Both the position numbers and the translations under genes were made by a program. DNA of 64,000 nucleotides from Microbacterium oleivorans NBRC 103075 (GTDB lineage: Bacteria > Actinomycetota > Actinomycetes > Actinomycetales > Microbacteriaceae): the NCBI RefSeq assembly GCF_001552475.1, contig NZ_BCRG01000008.1:1-64000 (forward strand). The letters run 5' to 3'. Shown piece by piece: positions 45,478-54,765 of the stretch (positions are counted from its first letter, which is position 1; each line of letters opens with the position of its first letter). The notes under the pieces are model-generated. The model ran no database searches and was not told where the DNA came from. It was given only the letters and a program-made list of their open reading frames with translations.

Positions 45478-46611
45478 TCAGGCGCGCAGGGTCTCCCGCG
45501 CGACGGTGAACGCCTTGAGCGCCTCGGAATCGATCTCGACCCCGAGCCCCGGCCCGGTCGGCACCCGCACGTGCCCGTCCTCGAGCACGGCGGGCTGCGT
45601 CACGATGTCCCGCGCGTAGAAGCGAGCGGATGCCGAGACGTCGCCCGGCAGCGTGAAGCCGGGGTGCGCGGCGAGCGCCGCGTTGGCGGCTCGGCCGATG
45701 CCCGTCTCGAGCATTCCACCGCACCACACCGGGATGCCGGCCGACGCGCAGAGGTCCGCGATCCGGAGGGCCTCGAGGTACCCGCCGACGCGGCCCGCTT
45801 TCACATTGATGACGGTCGTCGCGCCCAGGGCGAGCGCGTCGCGCGCCGCTTTGACCGACGTGATCGATTCGTCGAGACAGATCGGCGTCTTGAGCTGCTG
45901 GGCGAGCGCGGCGTGGTCGACGATGTCGTCCTCCTGCAGCGGTTGCTCGATGAGCAGGAGTCCGAAGCGGTCGAGCTGCGCGAGCAGGTCGGCATCGGCG
46001 AGCGTGTACGCGGAGTTCGCGTCGACCTGCAGGGGGATGTCGGGAAACGCGGAGCGCACGGCATCCGTCTCGGCGATGTCGCGGCCGGGCTTGATCTTGA
46101 TCTTGATCCGCACGTAGCCCTCATCGAGGTAGCCGCGGACGGTCTCCACCAGGGCCGCGGGATCGGGTTGGATGCCGACGCTCACCCCCGACGGGATCAT
46201 CGCCGCCGCTCCGCCCAGGTACGACGCGAAGGAGCGCCCTTCGGAGCGGAGCGCCGCGTCGATGACGGCGAGCTCAAGACCCGCCTTCGCCATGCGATGC
46301 CCGACGAACGGCTCGAGCGTCGGAGCCACGTCCTCGGGCGCGAGCGCACGGCGGTCGAGCAGCGCGGGGACGAGCCAGCGCGTCGCGACGTCCCACGCCC
46401 CCTGCGTGTACTCGTTCGAGTAGAGGGGTGCGCTCTGGGTGACGATCTCCCCCCAGCCCTCGCCGACGTCGGTGCGGGCCCGGACGACGATGACCTCGCG
46501 CACGGTCTCAGTGCCGAACGACGTCGTGAACGGGGCGACCAGCGGGATCTGGAGCACCCGCAGTTCGATCTCTTCAAGACGGACGGATGCGGCGTGCGAA
46601 GCGAGCGGCAT
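45478..46611 (-). CDS. menC: o-Succinylbenzoate synthase / N-succinylamino acid racemase
   Basis: 377 residues, enolase superfamily, MenC type 2. Catalytic and metal residues are visible: Lys172 in RIKIKIKPG, Asp197 in VDANS, Glu222 in IEQPL, Asp247 in LDESI and Lys271 in VKAGRVGG. The same fold does OSBS chemistry for menaquinone or racemises N-succinylamino acids. No other men genes are nearby; a COG3375-like GNAT is two genes away, which favours a racemase role (inference). TAACCT (complement of 46619-46624) is 7 nt before the ATG. Confidence 0.88.
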   Translation of the reverse strand: MPLASHAASVRLEEIELRVLQIPLVAPFTTSFGTETVREVIVVRARTDVGEGWGEIVTQSAPLYSNEYTQGAWDVATRWLVPALLDRRALAPEDVAPTLEPFVGHRMAKAGLELAVIDAALRSEGRSFASYLGGAAAMIPSGVSVGIQPDPAALVETVRGYLDEGYVRIKIKIKPGRDIAETDAVRSAFPDIPLQVDANSAYTLADADLLAQLDRFGLLLIEQPLQEDDIVDHAALAQQLKTPICLDESITSVKAARDALALGATTVINVKAGRVGGYLEALRIADLCASAGIPVWCGGMLETGIGRAANAALAAHPGFTLPGDVSASARFYARDIVTQPAVLEDGHVRVPTGPGLGVEIDSEALKAFTVARETLRA

Positions 46612-46677
46612 AGGGGTCAGGTTACGGGCGGTTGCGCGCCGGATGCACCGACGGCACCGGATTCCTAGACTCGGGCA

Positions 46678-47859
46678 ATGCCCCTCTCAACGACCACCTC
46701 CGGCAGCCTGCCCCGCTCCACCGCACTCATCGAGGCCAACGCGGCCCGCGCGTTCGCCGAGGACGGCTTCACCCTGCTTCCCAGCCCCGAGGCCGAAGCG
46801 CTCACCGCCCTCGCGGTGGCCGAGGTCGTCGAGCGCCAGCGCGCTGCGGGGATCACGCTCGTCGGAGACGGCGAGTTCGGCAAAGCGATGACGAACCCGG
46901 TCGACTACGGCGCGTGGTGGGGCTACTCGTTCCAGCGCGTCTCGGGGCTGTCCCTCACCGAGGTCAACGCGTTCACCGAGCCACCGACCCTGTCGACTCC
47001 CGGCCAGATCCGCCTCACGAGCTTCCTCGGCCGTCGTGACCGTCAGCGCTTCCCCTCGGTCTACGCCGAGGCCGTCGAGTCCGGCCGCATCGCCACCGCT
47101 TTCCCGACGACGACCGGGCCGATCACCTACCGCGGCCACGAGGCCGTGGCCGCCGACATCCGGAACCTCACCGCGGCGCTCCGAGACGGCGAGCAGGGTT
47201 TCCTCACGGCGATCGCGCCGGGCTCCGCGGCGCGCGTGCACAACGACTACTACGCGACCGACGAGGAACACATCGAGGCATGGGCGGACGCGCTCCGCGA
47301 GGAGTACCGGGCGATCACCGACGCCGGCCTCATCCTGCAGCTCGACGACCCGTCGCTCGCCGAGAACTTCGATCAGATCGACCCCGAGCCCTCGATCGCG
47401 GACTACCAGGCGTTCACCCGCGTCCGCATCGAGGCGATCAACCGGGCGATCGAGGGGCTCCCGAAGGAGCAGGTGCGCCTGCACCTCTGTTGGGGCTCGT
47501 GGCACGGCCCGCACACGACCGACGTCGAGCTGAAGGACATCCTCCCGGTCGTCCTCGAAGCGAACGTCGGGTCGATCTCGTTCGAGGCGGGGAACGTGCG
47601 ACACGAACACGAGTTCGCCGTCTGGGCCGATGCGAAGATCCCCGACGACCTCGTCCTCGTGCCGGGCGTCGTCAGCCACGCCACGAACGTCGTCGAGCAC
47701 CCCGAGCTCGTCGCGCAGCGCATCCGCCGCTACACCGACATCGTCGGGGCCGACCGCGTCATCGCCTCGACGGACTGCGGCCTCGGCGGACGCATCCACC
47801 CCGACATCGCGTGGGCGAAGCTCGAGGCCCTCGGCGAGGGCGCCCGGCGAGCAGGCTGA
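46678..47859 (+). CDS. Cobalamin-independent methionine synthase-like protein (MetE C-domain family, YxjG-like)
   Basis: 393 residues, TIM-barrel family related to the C-terminal half of MetE. Zinc-site type motifs are HLCWGSWHGPHTTD and the C-terminal STDCGLGGRIHPD; the N-terminal MetE domain is absent. Such short proteins transfer methyl groups to thiols such as homocysteine from a donor other than methyl-THF triglutamate, or have unknown roles. TAGACT (46666-46671) is 6 nt before the ATG, so it is leaderless. It is divergent from menC. Confidence 0.86.
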   Translation: MPLSTTTSGSLPRSTALIEANAARAFAEDGFTLLPSPEAEALTALAVAEVVERQRAAGITLVGDGEFGKAMTNPVDYGAWWGYSFQRVSGLSLTEVNAFTEPPTLSTPGQIRLTSFLGRRDRQRFPSVYAEAVESGRIATAFPTTTGPITYRGHEAVAADIRNLTAALRDGEQGFLTAIAPGSAARVHNDYYATDEEHIEAWADALREEYRAITDAGLILQLDDPSLAENFDQIDPEPSIADYQAFTRVRIEAINRAIEGLPKEQVRLHLCWGSWHGPHTTDVELKDILPVVLEANVGSISFEAGNVRHEHEFAVWADAKIPDDLVLVPGVVSHATNVVEHPELVAQRIRRYTDIVGADRVIASTDCGLGGRIHPDIAWAKLEALGEGARRAG

Positions 47860-47868
47860 CCGCGCGGC

Positions 47869-48564
47869 TCAGCTCCGCGTGAACAGGTAGCCCTCGCTCG
47901 TGCGGAACCCGCCGACGACCAGGCCCGCGGCGAGGTGCGTGTGGAACGCGTCTCGCACCTCGCGGCGTGCTCGGGCCGCGGCATCCGGATCATCCACGCG
48001 GAGACGCTCGACGTCGGCGGGGATGGGGACCACGGCCACCACGTCGGCGGCGTCCGGAGTGGGGACCGGCGAGGCGAGGTGCCACGCGACATGGAGCCGG
48101 TCGCTCTCGTCGCCGCTGTTGATCGCGTCGCCCATGTCGCCGTAGTGGTCGACGAGGTAGTCGGTCACGCGCCCACCGAGCACCTCGAGGTTGAAGTGCG
48201 CGTTCCGGGCGATGAGCGGGTCGAACGTCCACGTGATCGTGCCGACGTCGTGCGCGAACGCCCACTCGCGCTGGTGCGCCTTCAGCACCCGCCCGATCCC
48301 GCGCGCCTGCGCGTCGGCCAGCACGCCGGTCACGTGGGAGTGCATGCTCCGCGATCCCGGGGGACCGAAGAACGCCGCGGATGCCGCGACCATCCGCTCG
48401 CCGTCGTAGACCCCGACGACGTAGTTGCCGGAGTGCTCCAGGGCGCGCAGCAGGTTGGGCGGCATCCCCCCGTCCGGCGAACCCCAGACCGCCTCGAAGA
48501 CACCGCTCGCCGCGACCATCTCGTCGATCGTGTGCAGTTCGCGGATGTCGAGCGCGTCAGCCAT
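47869..48564 (-). CDS. COG3375-like GNAT acyltransferase
   Basis: 231 residues. A divergent GNAT fold: SHVTGVLADAQARGIGRVLKAHQREWAFA is the acyl-CoA loop, followed by TWTFDPLIARNAHFNLEVLGGRV, a hallmark of COG3375 proteins. In several bacteria members of this group are encoded next to N-succinylamino acid racemases, where a GNAT succinylates D-amino acids. Here menC/NSAR is one gene away on the same strand. TAGCGT (complement of 48571-48576) is 6 nt before the ATG. Confidence 0.85.
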   Translation of the reverse strand: MADALDIRELHTIDEMVAASGVFEAVWGSPDGGMPPNLLRALEHSGNYVVGVYDGERMVAASAAFFGPPGSRSMHSHVTGVLADAQARGIGRVLKAHQREWAFAHDVGTITWTFDPLIARNAHFNLEVLGGRVTDYLVDHYGDMGDAINSGDESDRLHVAWHLASPVPTPDAADVVAVVPIPADVERLRVDDPDAAARARREVRDAFHTHLAAGLVVGGFRTSEGYLFTRS

Positions 48565-48582
48565 GCCGCCACGCTACGCCGA

Positions 48583-49473
48583 TCAGCGCCGCCAGCGCTC
48601 GATGCTCGGCCGCAGCCGCTCGAGAGCACCGCGCACGAAATCAGGATGTCGCCGGTACCACTCGAGATGCGCCTCGCGGACCTCGGCCGGGTCGAGGGGA
48701 AGCGCGTTCAGGGTCCAGCCGGTGCGCGGCTCGGCATCGAGCCCCCACGCGTCGATCACCCACGGCTCGCGGGGCGCGTGCACCACGTCGAGGAGCGGCC
48801 GGCCGGGGTCGGTCGCGGTGCCCGGACGTCCGAGCGCGCGGAGGACGCGGTCGCCGATCTCGAGGATCACCTCGTTGCCGGGGTGATTCACGGTGCGGAC
48901 GAGCTCGAAGCGCGGCTCGGCGAAGAGATCCGAGATCGAGACGTCGAGGGACTGCTCACGACGCTCCAGTTCCGCGAGCGAATCGGCCGCCTCGGCCCGC
49001 ACCGCGTCGGCGCTCAGCTCTGACCGGACGGGGGTACCGGCGGCCTCCGCGAGCGTGCGGACGTCGTGGTACGCCACGATCGGCGGCACCTCTTCCGTCC
49101 CGGGCACGTGAAGCGCGGCTTGGAACGGATACAGGCCGGTGAACCGGACGACGGGGAACGTGACGGCGCGACCGGAGGGCGGGAGGGATGCCGCGAGCTG
49201 CCGCGTGCCGAGCGGGAGGCCGTGGTAGTCGGCCTTCACCGGCTGAGCGATGAGCACCGAGGCGCCCGCGAGCACCTCGTGGAGGCGGGCGGCGTCGGCG
49301 GCATCCAGTTCGTGGACGGGCGGCATCCGGAGAAGCGGCAGCTCGTCGGAGTCGAGGACCAGGCGCACCGACTCCGCCTGGCAGTTGCCGACGACGACCC
49401 CGTACCCCGCGGCGGGTAGGTCGCCATAGAACGTGGCGTAGTGGGCGCGACGGGCGGTCTGCGGATCGGTCAT
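48583..49473 (-). CDS. WcbI-domain protein, putative acyltransferase
   Basis: 296 residues. The N-terminal VVVGNCQAESVRLVL, followed by MPPVHELDAAD and QPVKADYHGLPLGTRQL, matches the WcbI family, whose founding member is an acetyltransferase-like protein of capsule synthesis. No capsule or polysaccharide genes are near, so its acceptor is open. The ATG at 49473 follows GATTCT by 6 nt, a weak -10 match; the longer upstream open frame has no family similarity. Confidence 0.8.
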   Translation of the reverse strand: MTDPQTARRAHYATFYGDLPAAGYGVVVGNCQAESVRLVLDSDELPLLRMPPVHELDAADAARLHEVLAGASVLIAQPVKADYHGLPLGTRQLAASLPPSGRAVTFPVVRFTGLYPFQAALHVPGTEEVPPIVAYHDVRTLAEAAGTPVRSELSADAVRAEAADSLAELERREQSLDVSISDLFAEPRFELVRTVNHPGNEVILEIGDRVLRALGRPGTATDPGRPLLDVVHAPREPWVIDAWGLDAEPRTGWTLNALPLDPAEVREAHLEWYRRHPDFVRGALERLRPSIERWRR

Positions 49474-49605
49474 CGCTCGAGAATCGCAGGCGGCATCCGT
49501 TCGCACCAACGGCTTGCGCATCCGACGGACAGCCTCATGTACACCCGCGGCGGATGCCTCGCAACCTGTGCGACTGATCCAGGATCGCCGCCTAGCCTGG
49601 CACGA

Positions 49606-51090
49606 ATGCGGAACGTACCTCCCGTCGACCTGCCCTCCTCCGACGCCGCCGCAGAGCGCGACACCCGATTCTTCGGTCAGCCGTTCGCGCTCGCGCACGT
49701 GTTCGGCGTCGAGATGTGGGAGCGCTTCAGCTTCTACGGCATGCAGGGCATCCTGCTCCTGTACCTGTACTTCTCGGTCGCCGACGGCGGCCTCGGCGTC
49801 GACAAGACCGTCGCGGCGAGCATCGTCGGCGCGTACGGCGGCGCCGTCTACCTGTCCACCGTTCTCGGCGCGTGGGTCGCCGACCGGATCCTCGGCGCCG
49901 AGCGCGTGCTCTTCTTCAGCGCGATCGTCATCATGGCGGGGCACATCGCCCTGGCGCTGCTCCCCGGCTTCGCGGGCGTGACGGTCGGCCTCATCCTCGT
50001 CGCGTTCGGATCCGGCGGGCTCAAGGCGACCGCGACGAGCGTCGTCGGCACCCTCTACACCGCCGATGATGCGCGACGGGATGCCGGTTTCTCGCTGTTC
50101 TATCTCGGCATCAACCTCGGCGCCTTCGCCGGCCCCATCCTGACCGGACTGCTGCAGAGCGCGCTCGGCTTCCACTGGGGGTTCGGGCTCGCCGCGCTCG
50201 GCATGGCGCTCGGGCTGACGCAGTACTCGTTCGGTCGGCGGAGCCTCCCCGCCGAATCGCGTCACGTCCCCAACCCGCTGCCGCGCGGGCGGTACCCGCT
50301 CGTCGCAGGGATCGGCGTGGCGGCGGTCGTCGTCGTCGTCGCGCTCGTGCTCACCGGCGTCGTCCGCGCCGACAACCTGGCGCTCATCGTCATCGGCGCG
50401 GTCATCCTCGCCGCGATCGCGTACTTCGCGGTCATTCTGTTGAGCCGTCAGATCACCGCGACCGAACGCAGTCGGGTGTGGGGCTTCCTGCCGCTGTTCG
50501 TCACGTCGGTCGTGTTCTGGTCCCTCTACCAGCAGCAGTTCACGGTCGTGACGCTGTACTCGGCGGAGCGCCTGAACCGGAACCTGTTCGGCTGGGAGAT
50601 GCCCATCCCGTGGGTGCAGTCGATCAACCCGGTGTTCATCATCCTGCTGGCGGGTGTGTTCACCGCCATCTGGTCGAAGCTCGGCTCACGCCAACCGTCG
50701 ACACCGGTCAAGTTCGCCGTCGGCGTCGCCGTCATGGGCGTCGCGTTCCTGCTGTTCCTGCCGTTCGCGGGCGGCGGGGAGAACTCGACGCCGCTCTTGG
50801 CGATCGTCGGCATCCTGCTCGTCTTCACGGTCGCCGAGCTGATGCTCTCGCCCGTCGGGCTCTCCGCGGCGACGAAGCTCGCACCGGAACGGTTCCAGAC
50901 GCAGATGGTCGCGCTGTTCTTCCTCTCGGTGTCGCTCGGCACCGCGATCTCGGGGCAGCTCGCGACGCTCTACGACCCGACGAACGAGGTTCCCTACTTC
51001 GCGACGCTCGGTCTGATCTCGATCGTGATGGGCGTCCTGCTCCTCGTCTGCGTGAAGCCGGTGCTCGCGCTCATGAAGGGCGTCCGCTGA
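49606..51090 (+). CDS. POT/PTR family oligopeptide:proton symporter
   Basis: 494 residues with about 14 spans. Family signatures: ERFSFYGMQGILLLYLYF near the start, GAYGGAVYLSTVLGAWVADRILG, and FYLGINLGAFAGP. It imports di- and tripeptides with protons. TAGCCT (49593-49598) is 7 nt before the ATG at 49606, fixing the start as leaderless; earlier in-frame starts give unrelated N-termini. Confidence 0.94.
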   Translation: MRNVPPVDLPSSDAAAERDTRFFGQPFALAHVFGVEMWERFSFYGMQGILLLYLYFSVADGGLGVDKTVAASIVGAYGGAVYLSTVLGAWVADRILGAERVLFFSAIVIMAGHIALALLPGFAGVTVGLILVAFGSGGLKATATSVVGTLYTADDARRDAGFSLFYLGINLGAFAGPILTGLLQSALGFHWGFGLAALGMALGLTQYSFGRRSLPAESRHVPNPLPRGRYPLVAGIGVAAVVVVVALVLTGVVRADNLALIVIGAVILAAIAYFAVILLSRQITATERSRVWGFLPLFVTSVVFWSLYQQQFTVVTLYSAERLNRNLFGWEMPIPWVQSINPVFIILLAGVFTAIWSKLGSRQPSTPVKFAVGVAVMGVAFLLFLPFAGGGENSTPLLAIVGILLVFTVAELMLSPVGLSAATKLAPERFQTQMVALFFLSVSLGTAISGQLATLYDPTNEVPYFATLGLISIVMGVLLLVCVKPVLALMKGVR

Positions 51091-51154
51091 GAGTTCGCGC
51101 GCGTCGCGGCCGGGGCGGTCGGCGGCATCCTTCGTCGCAGGGCAGAATCAAAGG

Positions 51155-52033
<879 letters not shown>

Positions 52034-52045
52034 CGCGGGGGCGGG

Positions 52046-52104
52046 TTCCGGGGACTCGATTCGTCGTCTGCGCGGTGCCGGAGCGACATCACAGGTCCCC
52101 GGAA
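52046..52104. repeat. Palindromic intergenic element, class B, copy 2
   Basis: TTCCGGGGAC (52046-52055) and its exact complement GTCCCCGGAA (52095-52104) bound a 59-bp unit between the convergent purU and 2H-phosphoesterase genes. Size and end sequence (TCC-R-GGGAC) resemble the unit at 36969-37025. Confidence 0.7.
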
Positions 52105-52120
52105 TGAGACCTCGGCACGC

Positions 52121-52160
52121 TTCAGGGACGCGAGTCGTCGCGCGCGTTCAGGGACGCGAC
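52121..52160. repeat. 14-bp direct repeat
   Basis: TTCAGGGACGCGAG (52121-52134) recurs as TTCAGGGACGCGAC (52147-52160), separated by a CG-rich 12-mer. Both carry CAGGGAC, the core found at the class B element ends, so this may be a decayed or head-to-tail remnant. The rest of 52034-52227 holds nothing recognisable. Confidence 0.65.
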
Positions 52161-52227
52161 TGCAGCACCACACGGCGGGTCGTGACAGGGGAACGCGCAG
52201 GCATCGCGGACGAGCCGTGCACCGGGG

Positions 52228-52752
52228 TCAGCCGCCGAACTCCCCCAGCTCGGTGACGGTGGCGGACGCCGCGTCCCACCGCCGGAGGCCGCGGGCGACG
52301 CCGACGATCGGGTCACCCAGGAGGGGCAGCGCGCGCTCGAGGTCGGCGACCTTGATCCGGCGCGCGAGGGTGACGTGCGGCATCCACTCGCCGGGTGCGG
52401 TGTGCGGAGCGTCGTCACCCGGTCCCGCGGCGGCGTGCATAGCCGCGTGCAGCGCGAGCAGGTCGGCCGAGGGAACGATCGAGCGGGCGAGCACACGCCG
52501 CTCCCCCGCACCGAACAGCACGACGGCACCCAACGTCACGGGGAACGCGACGGGCAGCGGCACCGACGACAGAAACACAGCGGAACGCACGAGCAGCGTC
52601 ACGTGCGGAGCGTTCGACGGCGAGGTGTGCGCGGCGAGGCTCGACAACCCCGCATCGGCGAGCGCCTGCCACTCCGCGCGCACGGCGCGCTCGGTCGTCG
52701 CATCGAACTCGAGCTCAATGCTGACGACCGGCGCGCCGCGCACCGCGGTCAC
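52228..52752 (-). CDS. 2'-5' RNA ligase-like 2H phosphoesterase
   Basis: 174 residues with the two HxT motifs of the 2H family, PHVTLLV (His50) and PHVTLAR (His126), spaced as expected. Members cleave or join 2'-5' or cyclic phosphodiester bonds; the bacterial role is mostly unknown. The GTG at 52752 makes a GTGA overlap with the stop of the M13 peptidase gene, so the two are translationally coupled. Confidence 0.85.
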   Translation of the reverse strand: MTAVRGAPVVSIELEFDATTERAVRAEWQALADAGLSSLAAHTSPSNAPHVTLLVRSAVFLSSVPLPVAFPVTLGAVVLFGAGERRVLARSIVPSADLLALHAAMHAAAGPGDDAPHTAPGEWMPHVTLARRIKVADLERALPLLGDPIVGVARGLRRWDAASATVTELGEFGG

Positions 52753-54731
52753 CAGATCGTGACGCGCTTGTCCTGATCGAGCCAGAGCGCATCGGCCTCG
52801 GTCACGTCGAAGGCGGCGTAGAACTCGTCGATGTTGCGGACGATCTGGTTGCAGCGGAACTCGTTCGGCGAGTGCGGGTCGATCGTGAGCAGGCGGATCG
52901 TCTCGGCATCCCGCCCCTTCTGCTGCCAGATCTGACCCCAGCTGAGGAGCAGTCGCTGGATGCCGGTGAGTCCGTCGATGACGGGACCGTCGGCATCCGT
53001 CGACCCGGTCGACGCCAGGTGCAGCCGGTAGGCCTTGATCGCGATGCCGAGACCGCCGAGGTCGCCGATGTTCTCGCCGATCGTCAGGGCGCCGTTGACG
53101 GTGTTGTCCTCCGACAGCCCTCGGGGCACGAGCTCGTTGTACTGCTCGATGAGCGTCTTCGTGCGCTCCGTGAACGATGCGCGGTCCTCGTCGGTCCACC
53201 AGTCGTTGAGCGCACCGGTGCCGTCGAACGCGCTCCCCTGGTCGTCGAAGCCGTGACCGATCTCGTGACCGATCACCGCGCCGATACCGCCGTAGTTGGC
53301 TGCCGGGTCGCGCTCCATGTCGAAGAACGGGAACTGCAGGATGGCCGCGGGGAAGACGATCTCGTTCATGAGCGGGTTGTAGTACGCGTTGACCGTCTGG
53401 GGCGTCATGAACCACTCGTCGCGGTCGATCGGCGCACCCAGCTTCGCGAGCTGCTCGTCATGCTGCCATGCGTTCGAGCGGCGGACGTTGCCGATGAGGT
53501 CGGATGCGTCGATCTCGAGAGCCGAGTAGTCCTTCCACTTCACGGGGTAGCCGACCTTCGGGGTGAACGCCTCGAGCTTCTCGAGCGCGCGCTCGCGCGT
53601 GGCGGGCGTCATCCACTCGAGTGACGAGATCGACTGCCGGTACGCCGCGATCAGGTTGTCGACGAGGACGTCCATCTCCTCCTTCGCACGCGGCGGGAAG
53701 TGACGCTCGACGTAGACCTTGCCGACTGCTTCACCGAGCGCGGCCTCGACGAGGGAGACACCGCGCTTCCAGCGCTCGCGGTTGACGGGCACCCCGGTCA
53801 TCTCGGTGCCGTAGAACGCGAAGTTCGCGTCGACGAACGCCTGTGACAGGAACGGCGCCGACGAGCGGATGACCTGCAGTCGCAGCCACGCCTTCCAGTC
53901 CTCGAGCCGATTCTCGGCGAGGAGCGTGCCGAGACCCTCGAAGAAGCTCGGCTGGTTGACGTCGACCTCCTCGATGATGCCCGCCTTGCCGGGGGCGACG
54001 GCGTCGCGCCAGGGTGCGAGATCGACGCCCGTGAGCTGGACGACGGCATCCCACGACATCAGGTTGTAGGTCGCGACGGCGTCACGGCTGCGGACGTTGT
54101 CCCAGTGGTGCGACGCGATCTGCGTCTCGAGGTCGACGACGCGGTCGGCCTGCTCGTCCGCATTCTCGACGCCCGCGAGAGTGAAGAGCTTCGCGACGTA
54201 CGCGCGGAACGCGGCGCGGGTCTTCTCGAAGTTGTCGAGGCGGTAGTAGCTCTCGTCGGGGAGCGACAGCCCACCCTGCACGAGGAACATCACATACCGC
54301 TGCGGGCCTCCCGGGTCGGGCTCGATGTAGGTGCCGAAGATCCCAGGCACGCCCTCGCGCTCTAGAGACCCGGCGGTGCTCAGCAGGGTCGGGATGCCGG
54401 TGATCCGATCGACGAGCGCCAGCTGGGGCGCGATCGCCTCGGCGCCTTTCTCCTCGATCGCGTCGGTGTCCATGAAGCTCGCGTAGAGGTCGCCGATCTT
54501 GCGCGTCTCGGTGCCCGGCTCGGCATCCGTCGACTCTTCGATGATCGTCTTGACGTCTTTCTCGGCCTGCTCGGCAATGAGGTGGAAGGAGCCCCAGCGC
54601 GCCTTGTCCTCGGGGATGTCGGTGCGCTCGAGCCACGAGCCGTTCACGTGGCGGAACAGGTCGTCCTGCGGGCGGACCTCGGTGCTCAGTTCGTCGAGGT
54701 CGATGCCGGAGGGAAGGGTGTTCTCGGTCAT
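52749..54731 (-). CDS. pepO: M13-family zinc metallopeptidase (neprilysin/PepO-like)
   Basis: 660 residues. The zinc motif HEIGH is at 489-493 in VIGHEIGHGFDDQG, the third ligand lies in GENIGDLGG, and substrate motif NAYYNP and the C-terminal VTIW, typical of M13 enzymes, are present. There is no signal peptide or membrane anchor, so it should act in the cytosol as an oligopeptidase, as reported for PepO of lactic acid bacteria. TAGGGT (complement of 54739-54744) is 7 nt before the ATG, indicating leaderless mRNA. Confidence 0.94.
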   Translation of the reverse strand: MTENTLPSGIDLDELSTEVRPQDDLFRHVNGSWLERTDIPEDKARWGSFHLIAEQAEKDVKTIIEESTDAEPGTETRKIGDLYASFMDTDAIEEKGAEAIAPQLALVDRITGIPTLLSTAGSLEREGVPGIFGTYIEPDPGGPQRYVMFLVQGGLSLPDESYYRLDNFEKTRAAFRAYVAKLFTLAGVENADEQADRVVDLETQIASHHWDNVRSRDAVATYNLMSWDAVVQLTGVDLAPWRDAVAPGKAGIIEEVDVNQPSFFEGLGTLLAENRLEDWKAWLRLQVIRSSAPFLSQAFVDANFAFYGTEMTGVPVNRERWKRGVSLVEAALGEAVGKVYVERHFPPRAKEEMDVLVDNLIAAYRQSISSLEWMTPATRERALEKLEAFTPKVGYPVKWKDYSALEIDASDLIGNVRRSNAWQHDEQLAKLGAPIDRDEWFMTPQTVNAYYNPLMNEIVFPAAILQFPFFDMERDPAANYGGIGAVIGHEIGHGFDDQGSAFDGTGALNDWWTDEDRASFTERTKTLIEQYNELVPRGLSEDNTVNGALTIGENIGDLGGLGIAIKAYRLHLASTGSTDADGPVIDGLTGIQRLLLSWGQIWQQKGRDAETIRLLTIDPHSPNEFRCNQIVRNIDEFYAAFDVTEADALWLDQDKRVTIW

Positions 54732-54765
54732 GCGTCCCACCCTATGGCCGCGTTCGGACCCCGGC

